Shown: positions 25,571 to 34,457, counted from the first letter of the stretch. The stretch is 64,000 bases of DNA from Companilactobacillus hulinensis (GCF_003946555.1 NZ_RHOO01000003.1:62001-126000), one strand, 5' to 3'. Translations and numbers: made by a program. Notes: generated from the letters alone by a model not told the origin.

Positions 25571-25661
25571 GATCAGTCATCTCCTTTACTAGAAACAAGT
25601 TTATCATATAAAGAATTTGAATACATTATCCATTATTTGAATATTCTATTTAAAATTTGAC

Positions 25662-25704
25662 TTTACAAGTTATAAAAATGAGTTATCATGTACTTGTAAA
25701 CAAG
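25662..25704 (+). promoter_or_regulatory. Promoter and candidate GntR operator of the beta-glucoside operon
   Basis: TTTACA (25662-25667), 16-bp spacer, TATCAT (25684-25689). CTTGT/ACAAG arms at 25693-25704 overlap the expected transcription start, as for a repressor site. A further ACAAGT at 25665-25670 overlaps the -35. Confidence 0.5.
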
Positions 25705-25718
25705 CGGAGGATGATTTA

Positions 25719-27104
25719 ATGCAAAATGAAAAGTTCCTTTGGGGTAATTCAGTTTCAAGTATGCAAACTGAAGGAGCCTTTAATGAAGGTGGTAAAGGAC
25801 CATCTGTTTATGACATCAAAAAAGCTACTAACAATTCAAGTGATTGGAAAGTAGCAATTGATGAATATCACAGATATGATGAAGATTTTGATTTGATGGC
25901 CGATGTTGGAATGAACTGTTACAGGTTTCAAGTATCATGGTCGAGAATTATTCCCGATGGTGATGGAGAAATCAATGAAGAGGGATTGAAATATTATGAT
26001 CAATTCATTGATGGGTTACTAAAAAGAAATATGGTTCCTGTAATATGTCTCTATCACTTTGACATGCCTCTAAATTTAGCCAAAAAATATAATGGTTTTG
26101 TCAGTTCTCATGTTACGGATGCTTTTGTCAGATTTTCAAAAATTGTAATTGATCGTTTCTCTAACAAAGTTAAATATTGGCTAGTCTTTAATGAACAAAA
26201 CTGCACGATGTTCGAAGAGGGATTTGATAACAGTGGCTACTTAACTGGTGACAGAACGATTGACGATCAGTATAAGATTGCAACTAATAGCCTTATTGCA
26301 TATGCAAAAGTTGCCGATTATGTTCATAAATTTTCAGAATTACAAATTGGTGGCATGGTAGCGTATCAGAAAATGTATCCTGCATCTAGTAAACCCCAAG
26401 ATGTAATGATGACAAGAAAAGCAGAAGAATTTATCAATAATGATTTCTTAAGCTTCTTTTCATTCGGAAAGCGTTCACCTGAAGTTATTCGTTATATGAA
26501 TGACAGTGGTCTTGGCGATATTCAACAGAGACTAGAGAATGTTGTTGCTAATCTTGCAAATATAAAGAGTGACTTTTTGGCATTCAGTTATTACTACAGC
26601 TTGGTGATTGATTCGAAAAATATTCCTAAAGGAACCGTTCCTAATTATTTTATGAGTAAAGGTAAGATTCCTAATAATAATCTTGATACCAGTGAATATG
26701 GATGGCAGATTGACCCTTTGGGATTTCGAACAACTATTACTGAAATGTATGATCGTTATCGCATTCCCATTTTTCCAGTTGAAAATGGTATTGGCGCAAA
26801 AGAAAATTGGAACGGCAAAGATATGATTCAAGATGATTATCGAATTGAATATCATAGGGAACATATTCAAGCCATGGAAGATGCCATGAATCTAGATGGT
26901 GCTGAAGTAATTGGGTACTTAGGTTGGGGATTAATAGATATTCCAAGTTCTGCAGGAAACGTTGAGAAACGCTATGGTTTAGTTTATGTAAATCGCGGTA
27001 ATCATGAATTGAGAGATTTGAAGAGAGTTCCGAAGAAGAGCTACTACTGGTTCAAACATGTTATTCAAACTAATGGTAAGGAATTGGGTGATAAAAATGA
27101 CTGA
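25719..27104 (+). CDS. Glycoside hydrolase family 1 (6-phospho-beta-glucosidase type)
   Basis: 461-residue GH1 enzyme that would hydrolyse (phospho-)beta-glucosides brought in by the PTS. LWGNSVSSMQTEGAF is the N-terminal family signature. The acid/base Glu is in LVFNEQN (about residue 165; NEQ instead of the more common NEP) and the nucleophile Glu in PVENGIGAKE (about 353). The C-terminal SSAGNVEKRYGLVYVN has the Lys and Tyr that contact a 6-phosphate, which favours a phospho-substrate. GCGGAGG precedes ATG 25719. The end overlaps the PTS gene by 8 bases. Confidence 0.9.
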   Translation: MQNEKFLWGNSVSSMQTEGAFNEGGKGPSVYDIKKATNNSSDWKVAIDEYHRYDEDFDLMADVGMNCYRFQVSWSRIIPDGDGEINEEGLKYYDQFIDGLLKRNMVPVICLYHFDMPLNLAKKYNGFVSSHVTDAFVRFSKIVIDRFSNKVKYWLVFNEQNCTMFEEGFDNSGYLTGDRTIDDQYKIATNSLIAYAKVADYVHKFSELQIGGMVAYQKMYPASSKPQDVMMTRKAEEFINNDFLSFFSFGKRSPEVIRYMNDSGLGDIQQRLENVVANLANIKSDFLAFSYYYSLVIDSKNIPKGTVPNYFMSKGKIPNNNLDTSEYGWQIDPLGFRTTITEMYDRYRIPIFPVENGIGAKENWNGKDMIQDDYRIEYHREHIQAMEDAMNLDGAEVIGYLGWGLIDIPSSAGNVEKRYGLVYVNRGNHELRDLKRVPKKSYYWFKHVIQTNGKELGDKND

Positions 27105-28410
27105 ACAGAGTAAGTTTGGTAAGAAATTTATAGATAGGTTTACGGAGATTTCAATAAAAATTGGTAATCAGATATATTTGAAATCTTTAAGAGATGCTTT
27201 TGCCATGATAATGCCTTTGTTCATTTTGGCAGGTATCGGTGTTCTGATTAATAACGTTATTTTTACTCTATTTTTCAAAGGTGCAGTCTTAGCAAACTTT
27301 CAAACTTTTGGTAATTATTTGGTTAATGGTACTTTGAATATTGCAGGGCTTCTAATTGCACCAGTGGTTGGTTACTGTTTATCAAGAAATCGTAATTATG
27401 CTAATAAATTAGGTTCTGCTATTGTCGCACTTTCTGGACTGATTGTTATGATGCCTGCTGTTTTGAGTGCAACATCAGTTGACCAGAAGCATACTTTTGA
27501 TATAACTGGGTATCTTTCATTCAACAATATAGGTGTTCAAGGGATGTTTGCCGGAATTATCATCGGTTTGTTTGCAACTGAGATGTTTATCAAACTATCT
27601 AATGTTAAAAAATTCAAAATCAACTTAGGTGAAAACGTTCCACCAGCAGTTGGTGATTCATTCTTAACACTTATTCCTACTGTTTTAACATTAAGCTTGT
27701 TAGCAATTATCGCAGCATTGTTAACAGTCTTTGGTCATACAGATATGATTAAATTAATCACATCAATGATTCAAGAACCATTGCGTCAAGTTAATACAAG
27801 TTTGCCAGGCTTTCTTCTTATTTACAGTATTGGTAATTTGTTATTTGGATTCGGTATTCATCAAGCAGTTATCAACGGAACACTATTGGATCCGGTCCTA
27901 ATTATCAACACTAATAAAAATATGCAGGCGTTCGCTGCTGGACATGATGTACCATACATTATTACTAGTGTCTTTAGAGATACATTTGGAATGATGGGTG
28001 GAACAGGTAGTACTATATGTTTACTTATTGCAACGCTACTATTTTCAAAGATGAAGTCTAGTCGTGAAGTTACAGGATTGTCTTTAGTACCTGGATTATT
28101 TAATATTAATGAACCGGTTATTTATGGATATCCTATTGTCTTCAATTTGCCATTGTTGATTCCATTTGTACTAACACCTGTGTTTGCTTTGTTGTTTGCA
28201 TATTTCTGCACAGCTATTGGATTTATGAATAGAACAGTTGTCATGGTTCCATGGACGACACCACCATTATTAAATGCGTTTCTAGCAACCGGTGGTGATT
28301 GGCGAGCAGTAGTTGTTCAAGGTATCTCAATTATATTCGGAATCTTGTTCTATATTCCATTTATGAAAATCAGTGAAACAGTCGCTATGCGTAGTGCAAA
28401 ATTAGATTAA
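27097..28410 (+). CDS. PTS EIIC, cellobiose/beta-glucoside type
   Basis: Membrane permease component (437 residues, about 10 helices) of a lactose/cellobiose-family PTS. The FNINEPVIYGYPIVFN motif (about residues 340-355) is the sugar-binding EIIC signature. The start ATG 27097 lies inside the GH1 end, so translation is coupled. No EIIA or EIIB gene is found in this window, so phosphate transfer must use subunits encoded elsewhere. Together with the GH1 enzyme and the GntR/UTRA regulator this forms a compact beta-glucoside uptake unit. Confidence 0.9.
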   Translation: MTEQSKFGKKFIDRFTEISIKIGNQIYLKSLRDAFAMIMPLFILAGIGVLINNVIFTLFFKGAVLANFQTFGNYLVNGTLNIAGLLIAPVVGYCLSRNRNYANKLGSAIVALSGLIVMMPAVLSATSVDQKHTFDITGYLSFNNIGVQGMFAGIIIGLFATEMFIKLSNVKKFKINLGENVPPAVGDSFLTLIPTVLTLSLLAIIAALLTVFGHTDMIKLITSMIQEPLRQVNTSLPGFLLIYSIGNLLFGFGIHQAVINGTLLDPVLIINTNKNMQAFAAGHDVPYIITSVFRDTFGMMGGTGSTICLLIATLLFSKMKSSREVTGLSLVPGLFNINEPVIYGYPIVFNLPLLIPFVLTPVFALLFAYFCTAIGFMNRTVVMVPWTTPPLLNAFLATGGDWRAVVVQGISIIFGILFYIPFMKISETVAMRSAKLD

Positions 28411-28457
28411 AAATAGAAATATGATGTAAATATATACTTACGAATCTTTTTAAATTA

Positions 28458-28503
28458 AATAGCTATCACAGAAATTTGATATTTTCTGTGATAGCTATTT
28501 TTT
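28458..28503 (+). terminator. Terminator of the beta-glucoside operon
   Basis: Perfect 17-bp arms starting AATAGCTATCACAGAAA with a 7-base loop and six T. Confidence 0.92.
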
Positions 28504-28529
28504 GCAATATATAACTAAATTAACCGTAG

Positions 28530-28695
28530 GGATAAAGAATTGAGTCCAGCAGTGTTAGTGGTGTTAGGACGAGTGGTATTCTCGTTCTTACAGCACAGGA
28601 CGACTTTTGAGATTCGTGATTTGTACGAAGCTCAAAATCGAAATTCGAGACCTTTACTCGAATTGTTCCACACAGCAGGATTCAATTCTTTATCC
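28530..28695 (+). ncRNA. 166-nt structured repeat element, copy C
   Basis: The outer 26-bp stem runs from GGATAAAGAATTGAG to CAATTCTTTATCC. Hairpin 1 is TTAGGACGAG...CTCGTTCTTA, hairpin 2 is CTTTTGAGATTCGT...ACGAAGCTCAAAA, and hairpin 3 is AATTCGAG, loop ACCTTTA, CTCGAATT. It shares the core CTTACAGCACAGGA with copy A and the layout with copies A and B. It lies between the PTS terminator and a small membrane protein gene. Confidence 0.7.
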
Positions 28696-28719
28696 AGGAG
28701 GTGGAAACAACTACCAAAC

Positions 28720-28917
28720 TTACTTAACCCTAAAAAGCATAACAACTGCATAAATTCCAAAACCAATACAGGCAGATTTCAATATTTCAGAAATCCAAAG
28801 TATTTTAGTACCGCTTAAATTTCCATTAGTAGACATCTGCCATTGAACGACACCAAAGATCACTATTGAAAATATTAAAATCAGGATAAATCTGATTCTC
28901 TTCTTTAAGTAGCCCAT
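28720..28917 (-). CDS. Small two-helix membrane protein (65 aa)
   Basis: Begins MGYLKKRIRFILILIF: a basic N-terminus, a hydrophobic helix, a polar loop (TNGNLSGTK) and a second helix, ending MLFRVK. GAAAGTGAG lies 5 bases before ATG 28917. It is divergent from the response regulator gene at 29011 and might be controlled with it. Unknown family; the coding case rests on the binding site and the coherent topology. Confidence 0.5.
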   Translation of the reverse strand: MGYLKKRIRFILILIFSIVIFGVVQWQMSTNGNLSGTKILWISEILKSACIGFGIYAVVMLFRVK

Positions 28918-29010
28918 AGATACTCACTTTCTTTTCCAGTTAGTAATACACTAACATAATATTGTATAATGTTACTAGTTGTAAATATGTGCGCTTGAGA
29001 GGTTTATTTC

Positions 29011-29697
29011 ATGAAGATATTAGTAGTAGATGACGATAAAGAAATTGTTGAATTACTTAGTATTTACATAAAAAACGAGGGTTATGAACCAGTTGCGGCC
29101 AACTCTGGTCAACAAGCACTTGATGCTTTGGCAGAACACAGTGACATTGCTTTGATGATCTTGGATATTATGATGCCTGGAATCGATGGTATCGAAGTTG
29201 TTAAACGTGTCCGCAAAGACTCACAAATTCCTATTATCATTGTGTCCGCCAAGACGACAGATATGGATAAGATTCAAGGTCTTATTACTGGTGCCGATGA
29301 TTATGTTACTAAGCCATTCAATCCTTTGGAAGTGATGGCTCGTATTCGTTCACTTCTTCGTCGTAGCGCGCAACAAACATCCAAAAATGTACCTGACAAG
29401 TTGGAAGTCGGTCCCATTACAATTTACAAAGACTCCCATGAAGTTGTTACTAGTTCAGGTAATAAAGTTCAATTAACTGCCTTAGAGTTCGGTGTCTTGT
29501 ATCTTCTAGCAAGTCACCCTAATCGAGTTTTCTCAGCTGATGAGATCTTTGAGCGAGTTTGGAAACAAGAGTCAGTTGTGTCAGCCAAAACAGTTATGGT
29601 TCACGTTAGCCACTTGAGAGATAAGTTGGAAGAAGCCACAGATGGTGAAAAGGTAATCGAAACCGTCTGGGGTGTCGGCTACAAAGTGGAGGTTTGA
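29011..29697 (+). CDS. OmpR-family response regulator (VanR-like)
   Basis: 228 residues. The receiver domain (about 1-118) has DDD at residues 7-9, phospho-acceptor Asp in LMILDIMMPGIDG and Lys in VTKPFNP. The winged-helix output domain (about 130-228) has LTALEFGVLYLLASHPNRVFS and VWGVGYKV. GAGAGG precedes ATG 29011, and a TATAAT box lies at 28965-28970. The kinase gene follows. With dacA and murE downstream it probably senses cell-wall state. Confidence 0.9.
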   Translation: MKILVVDDDKEIVELLSIYIKNEGYEPVAANSGQQALDALAEHSDIALMILDIMMPGIDGIEVVKRVRKDSQIPIIIVSAKTTDMDKIQGLITGADDYVTKPFNPLEVMARIRSLLRRSAQQTSKNVPDKLEVGPITIYKDSHEVVTSSGNKVQLTALEFGVLYLLASHPNRVFSADEIFERVWKQESVVSAKTVMVHVSHLRDKLEEATDGEKVIETVWGVGYKVEV

Positions 29698-29701
29698 TTT
29701 T

Positions 29702-30829
29702 TTGAATAAGCGAATCAAACTGGATGTAAAAGAAAAAGGTGTCCTCCTGTTTGAAGGAATAGGCACCTTTCTTTTATTTCAGGTAATAAACGTAATTTTA
29801 ATAGTTATATCTGATCTTTTTTATAATAATGAGAACTTCAGTAGTCTGAGTCACGTCTTCAATGCTTTGAATCGTGATTTGTCGAAGTCGACCTTTTGGG
29901 GCATCTGGTTTTTCTTTGGATTAGTAATCCTGATAGAATTGGCTATTTCAATATATGCTATGATAAAAACTTATCGTCAGTTTGAAGTTTACAAAGTTGA
30001 GTCAGAGTTGATTCAAATAGCTGCCGGTGATCTCAATCACAAGATTAATCTTAAGGTCAACAAAAGATTACAAAGTGTGGTCGACAGTGTCAACTTGTTA
30101 GTCTCGAATACTAACAAACATATTTCGGAACAAAAGAAGTCCGAAGAGAGTAAAGACGAATTGATTGCGAATGTTAGCCATGACTTAAGAACGCCACTAA
30201 CGTCTGTTATTGGTTATCTGGGCCTGATTGAAAGCAAGAATTATTCGGATTTGGACCAAATCCTGAAGTACGCCCATGTGGCTTACAAGAAGTCACTCGA
30301 AATGCAAAATTTGGTCAATTCCTTATTTGAGTATGCCAATGTTGAACATGCAACAAGTAAGTTGACCTTGAGTACTTTTGATATGACACAAATGCTCGAC
30401 CAATTGTCCGCTGACTTTGAATTAGAGGCTAATCGACGTGGTATGGAGATCATTGTTAAGACACATCCCGAAAAGATCATGATGCGTGGTGACACTGAAA
30501 AGCTTGGGCGAGTATTCAATAATTTGATCACCAATGCATTCAAATACGGCAAAGGTGCGACACATCTTTGGCTAGAGGCTGAGAGAACTCCTAAAGATGT
30601 AATAGTGCGTGTTGCCAATAATGGCCAGTCTGTTCCCAAGGATTCATTGGATCATCTATTCGATCGATTCTACCGTGTCGAAGATTCTCGATCTAAAGAA
30701 ACAGGCGGTACAGGATTGGGACTTGCTATTGCCAAAAGCATGGTCAAATTGCATGGTGGTACAATAACAGTTACATCGGATGAAGAACGTACAGCGTTTA
30801 TCATTCATTTTCCAATTTCAGAACAATAG
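29702..30829 (+). CDS. Sensor histidine kinase (VanS-like)
   Basis: 375 residues. Two membrane helices (about 14-38 and 68-92) enclose a short outer loop of roughly 30 residues, then a HAMP-like linker, the H box ANVSHDLRTPLTSV (His at about 159), the N box NLITNAFKYG and the G boxes GGTGLGLAIAKS. TTG 29702 is preferred because GTGGAGG lies about 10 bases upstream, inside the regulator end; the longer frame from 29672 overlaps the regulator by 26 bases. The short sensor loop fits kinases that sense envelope stress inside the membrane. Confidence 0.9.
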   Translation: MNKRIKLDVKEKGVLLFEGIGTFLLFQVINVILIVISDLFYNNENFSSLSHVFNALNRDLSKSTFWGIWFFFGLVILIELAISIYAMIKTYRQFEVYKVESELIQIAAGDLNHKINLKVNKRLQSVVDSVNLLVSNTNKHISEQKKSEESKDELIANVSHDLRTPLTSVIGYLGLIESKNYSDLDQILKYAHVAYKKSLEMQNLVNSLFEYANVEHATSKLTLSTFDMTQMLDQLSADFELEANRRGMEIIVKTHPEKIMMRGDTEKLGRVFNNLITNAFKYGKGATHLWLEAERTPKDVIVRVANNGQSVPKDSLDHLFDRFYRVEDSRSKETGGTGLGLAIAKSMVKLHGGTITVTSDEERTAFIIHFPISEQ

Positions 30830-30894
30830 AGGATGAGGCAGGGTATTTTATCGTGCCTGTTTTTACTTGTTTATCAGGTTAAGTGAGGAATTTA

Positions 30895-32115
30895 ATGAAG
30901 AAGTTAATACAAAAGTTACTATTAATAATGTCTGTTATGATAATGATTCCAGTGTTTCAACCACAGACAGTTCAAGCAGCAACCGAACCGGAGTTAAATG
31001 CCAAAGCTGCGATGGCTTTTGATGAGAAAACTGGACAAGTTATTTATCAAAAAAATCCAGATACGAAGGTCGCTATAGGTTCCATTACCAAAATAATTAC
31101 TATGTATCTGGTCACAAAAGCGATACACGAAGGTAATCTCAAAGAAACTGACATGCTTACACCTACTAAGGAACAAGCAGAAATGACGCAAAAGGATGAA
31201 TTGACTAATGTCCGATTGGATGCTGATAAGTCATATTCAGTAGAAGATTTGTACAAGTCAGCGTGGATTGTTTCATCTAATTCTGCCGCAATGATCCTGG
31301 CACAAAAGGTTTCTGGCAATCAAGAGGCGTTTGTAAGATTAATGAGAAAGACCTTGAGAAATTGGGGTATTACAGATGCCGAGATCAATAATGTTTCTGG
31401 ATTAAACAACAATGATCTCTACGAAGGGATGTATCTGGGTAACAAAGACGGTGAGAATAAGTTATCAGTTAATGATATTGCTATCATTGTTAAGCATATC
31501 CTGGATGAATATCCAGAAGTTCTTAAGACTACTTCCCAAGCCAAACTGGATTTTCCAGTTGATGGTGAGACCAAAACCTATAATTCATTGAATCTATTAT
31601 TGAAGGATCAACGTGATTATCAAGCTGGTTATGAGTTTGATGGATTAAAGACGGGAACAACTGAACAAGCTGGCGAATCATTTGTTGGGACATTGCCAAT
31701 GGATGATTCACGTATTGTTACAATCGTCATGGATGTTGCTGGTGAAAAATCAGATAATGACAAGCGATTCCGTAGTACACAGAATCTTGCACATTATGTG
31801 AAGGAGAACTACACCAGAACTAAGATCCTAACAACTGGTGACAAGATTAATGATAAGTATCGACCTAATAGTGATGTTTATATGTGGTTGCCAAGTGATT
31901 TTGACGTTTCTACATTGAAGTTTGAAACAGCCAAAAATGACTTGGGATTTGATACAACATATAATAAGAAGACTGTTAGATTGAATGCTGTTAATTCACC
32001 TAATGGTTATATCCCTTACACTAAGACCAAAAAGAAGTTGAAAATCAAAAAAGTTACTGCCAAAAAGACTAACTGGTGGGATAACATTGTGGAATTCTTT
32101 AGGAATCTATTCTAG
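30895..32115 (+). CDS. dacA: Serine-type D-Ala-D-Ala carboxypeptidase
   Basis: Low-molecular-weight penicillin-binding protein that trims the terminal D-Ala of peptidoglycan stem peptides outside the cell. It has a signal peptide (cleavage after VQAA, about residue 29), the SxxK motif SITK (about 64), SSN (about 125) and KTG (about 258). The C-terminal amphipathic helix NWWDNIVEFFRNLF anchors it to the membrane. ATG 30895 has GTGAGG upstream. 406 residues, normal for DacA. It follows the two-component pair by 65 bases on the same strand. Confidence 0.93.
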   Translation: MKKLIQKLLLIMSVMIMIPVFQPQTVQAATEPELNAKAAMAFDEKTGQVIYQKNPDTKVAIGSITKIITMYLVTKAIHEGNLKETDMLTPTKEQAEMTQKDELTNVRLDADKSYSVEDLYKSAWIVSSNSAAMILAQKVSGNQEAFVRLMRKTLRNWGITDAEINNVSGLNNNDLYEGMYLGNKDGENKLSVNDIAIIVKHILDEYPEVLKTTSQAKLDFPVDGETKTYNSLNLLLKDQRDYQAGYEFDGLKTGTTEQAGESFVGTLPMDDSRIVTIVMDVAGEKSDNDKRFRSTQNLAHYVKENYTRTKILTTGDKINDKYRPNSDVYMWLPSDFDVSTLKFETAKNDLGFDTTYNKKTVRLNAVNSPNGYIPYTKTKKKLKIKKVTAKKTNWWDNIVEFFRNLF

Positions 32116-32126
32116 GAGAGTAAAAA

Positions 32127-33647
32127 ATGAGTTTAGAAATAAGTAAAGCTATCGATTTATTACAAGAGCATGATTTATTAGTTTCTAGCAAAATATTAGA
32201 TGAGAATCTTATGGTGACTAATATCAGCTACAACTCAAGAGAAGATCAAACCAACGGAATTTTCTTCTGCAAAGGAAACAATTTTAAGGCTGAGTATTTG
32301 CAGCAAGCAATTGATTCTGGTGCAGCAATTTATGTTGCTGAAAAGGAATTCGATTCAAGTATCAGTAATATCATTGTCAAAGATGTACAAAAGGCTCTGT
32401 CGTTGTTGAGTGCGGCCTTTTATGGTAATCCTGAACGTGAGTTGTTTATTATTGCTTTCACTGGTACTAAAGGCAAGACAACTACTTCGTACTTTATCCA
32501 TAATATTCTGGACGAGGTATATCCTGGTAAAGTTGCACTATTTTCAACCGTTGACCGTATCGTTGGACCTAAGCCTGAAGACAAGTTCAAGTCTGACTTA
32601 ACAACACCAGAATCAATGGAATTATTCCGTGATATGCGCCGTGCGGTTGATAACGGTATGACAAAGTTAGTTATGGAAGTTTCATCTCAAGCTTACAAGA
32701 AGAATCGTGTGTATGGCTTGAACTTTGACATTGGTGGGTTCTTGAACATTACACCTGATCACATTGGTGAGAATGAACATCCTACTTATGCGGATTACTT
32801 GTATTGTAAGAAGCAATTATTGATCAATTCTAAGGTAAATATCATCAATGCTCAGACAAATGACTTCGATACTGTGATCGATGCGGCTCGTCAGACTAGT
32901 GATGATAAGGACATTTATCTATTCGGCCGTGATACTAAGGATGCCGATTTCAGTATTTCTAGTAAAGAGGCAACTCTAAGTGATAGTATCTTTGATATCT
33001 CGTCTGTAACCGAAAAGGGCAAGGCTTTGGGTGTTGATGGTGAGTACAAGCTTGGCGTTGTTGGTGACTTCAATGAATTGAATGCAACAGCCGCTATCAT
33101 TGCTTCAAGATTAGCTCAAGCAGATAAGGCAGATATTGCCGATGGCCTCAGAACAGCGCGCGTTCCTGGACGTATGGAACATATCAATACCAAGAGCCAC
33201 GGGACAATTTTCGTGGATTATGCGCATAATTATGCTAGTATGAAAGCTCTACTTGGATTCCTACGTACAGAATATCCTAAGTCTAATATTAAGGTCGTCG
33301 TAGGAAGTCCTGGTAATAAGGGAGTTTCCAGACGTGCAGGATTTGCCAAAGTATTAACTGATCTTGCTGACAGTGCTATTTTGACAACTGACGATCCTGG
33401 ATTTGAGGATCCAGCTGATATTTGTAAACAAATCGATGAAAAAATCGACCATTCAAGGGTTGACGTTAAGACGATCATTGACCGTCCCAGTGCCATTCGT
33501 GAAATGATCGAGACTAGTGGTGGAAGTGACATTGTTGTTCTCGCTGCAAAAGGTGACGATGCCTATCAGAAGACCAATGGTGTCGATGTACCATATCCGA
33601 GTGACCCAGTCGTTGCAAGGAAGATTTTGAAAGATATTGAGGGATAA
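32127..33647 (+). CDS. murE: UDP-MurNAc-tripeptide synthetase (Mur ligase)
   Basis: ATP-dependent ligase that adds the third amino acid to UDP-MurNAc-L-Ala-D-Glu. FTGTKGKTTTSYF (about residues 110-122) is the ATP loop; the middle-domain motifs TTPES and EVSSQAY are present. In the specificity loop it has DDPGFEDPADI instead of the DNPR of diaminopimelate-adding enzymes, which supports L-lysine. 506 residues. AGGAGAG precedes ATG 32127, 11 bases after dacA, so it is in the same operon. Confidence 0.9.
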   Translation: MSLEISKAIDLLQEHDLLVSSKILDENLMVTNISYNSREDQTNGIFFCKGNNFKAEYLQQAIDSGAAIYVAEKEFDSSISNIIVKDVQKALSLLSAAFYGNPERELFIIAFTGTKGKTTTSYFIHNILDEVYPGKVALFSTVDRIVGPKPEDKFKSDLTTPESMELFRDMRRAVDNGMTKLVMEVSSQAYKKNRVYGLNFDIGGFLNITPDHIGENEHPTYADYLYCKKQLLINSKVNIINAQTNDFDTVIDAARQTSDDKDIYLFGRDTKDADFSISSKEATLSDSIFDISSVTEKGKALGVDGEYKLGVVGDFNELNATAAIIASRLAQADKADIADGLRTARVPGRMEHINTKSHGTIFVDYAHNYASMKALLGFLRTEYPKSNIKVVVGSPGNKGVSRRAGFAKVLTDLADSAILTTDDPGFEDPADICKQIDEKIDHSRVDVKTIIDRPSAIREMIETSGGSDIVVLAAKGDDAYQKTNGVDVPYPSDPVVARKILKDIEG

Positions 33648-33651
33648 TAAG

Positions 33652-34386
33652 ATGCAAAAATTCTTTACTGTTATTGGTGGTATGGGTTCACTTGCCACTG
33701 AAAGTTATATTCATTTGATCAATGAAAGAACACCAACAAGTAAGGATCAAGATTACTTGGATTATATTCTAGTCAATCACTCAAGTGTTCCTGATAGAAC
33801 AGCTCATATTATTGATCACAACAAGCCTAGCTTCTTGCCACCGTTGGTGGAAGACATCAAGCAACAAAGCTTGTTACACCCTGAATTCATGATAATTATT
33901 TGTAATACAGCTCATTATTATTACAAAGAATTGCAAGCTGCTACAGATATTCCTATTATTCATATGCCACATTTGGCTGTTTCAACAATGAAAAAGGAAT
34001 ACCCTGATGCCAAAGTTGGCTTGATCGCAACTAAGGGTACACTTGCTGACCATATTTATGAAGATGAAATCAAAGATGCTGGTTTTGAAATGACGATGGG
34101 TGATCAAGATATCAAAGATGAAGTCGAAAGTTTGATTTATGATGATATCAAGATCAAAGGTGAAATGAACAAGGAAAAGTATTTCCATATCTTGAAGCGT
34201 ATGCATGATGAATTCAAGTGTGACGTGATTGTATTGGGATGTACTGAATTATCCTATGCTCAAGAAAAGGCGCCAGATCATCCATATAATGTGATTGATG
34301 CTCAAAGTATTATCGCTGATAAAACTATTGAATTAGAAACAAAAATGCGCAAAAATGAAAAGATTAATTTTGATAAGATTTATTAA
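33652..34386 (+). CDS. Aspartate/glutamate racemase family protein
   Basis: 244-residue cofactor-independent racemase. The two catalytic Cys lie in IICNTAHYYY (about residue 84) and LGCTELSYA (about 196). VIGGMGSLAT is the N-terminal family signature. ATG 33652 follows GAGGGATAATA and is 4 bases after murE; the frame from 33637 lacks spacing. Aspartate is the more likely substrate, because lactobacilli need D-Asp for the Lys-D-Asp cross-bridge and because of the position after murE. Glutamate racemase cannot be excluded from sequence alone. Confidence 0.85.
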   Translation: MQKFFTVIGGMGSLATESYIHLINERTPTSKDQDYLDYILVNHSSVPDRTAHIIDHNKPSFLPPLVEDIKQQSLLHPEFMIIICNTAHYYYKELQAATDIPIIHMPHLAVSTMKKEYPDAKVGLIATKGTLADHIYEDEIKDAGFEMTMGDQDIKDEVESLIYDDIKIKGEMNKEKYFHILKRMHDEFKCDVIVLGCTELSYAQEKAPDHPYNVIDAQSIIADKTIELETKMRKNEKINFDKIY

Positions 34387-34393
34387 TGATTAC

Positions 34394-34433
34394 TGCGTAA
34401 CAATTGCGTAACTGAGAAATCCCCATATATAAT
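34394..34433 (+). promoter_or_regulatory. Promoter with tandem TGCGTAAC repeats
   Basis: TGCGTAAC occurs at 34394-34401 and 34405-34412, an 11-base period typical of OmpR-family regulator boxes. The second copy overlaps a -35 (TTGCGT, 34404-34409), and TATAAT (34428-34433) lies 18 bases on. It drives the lipoprotein gene. Confidence 0.5.
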
Positions 34434-34457
34434 AAAATGATAGGGAGGTACTATATT

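Noticed and set aside
28540-28818. 92-codon plus-strand ORF
   Set aside because: It covers structured element copy C and the antisense of a small membrane protein gene; no binding site.
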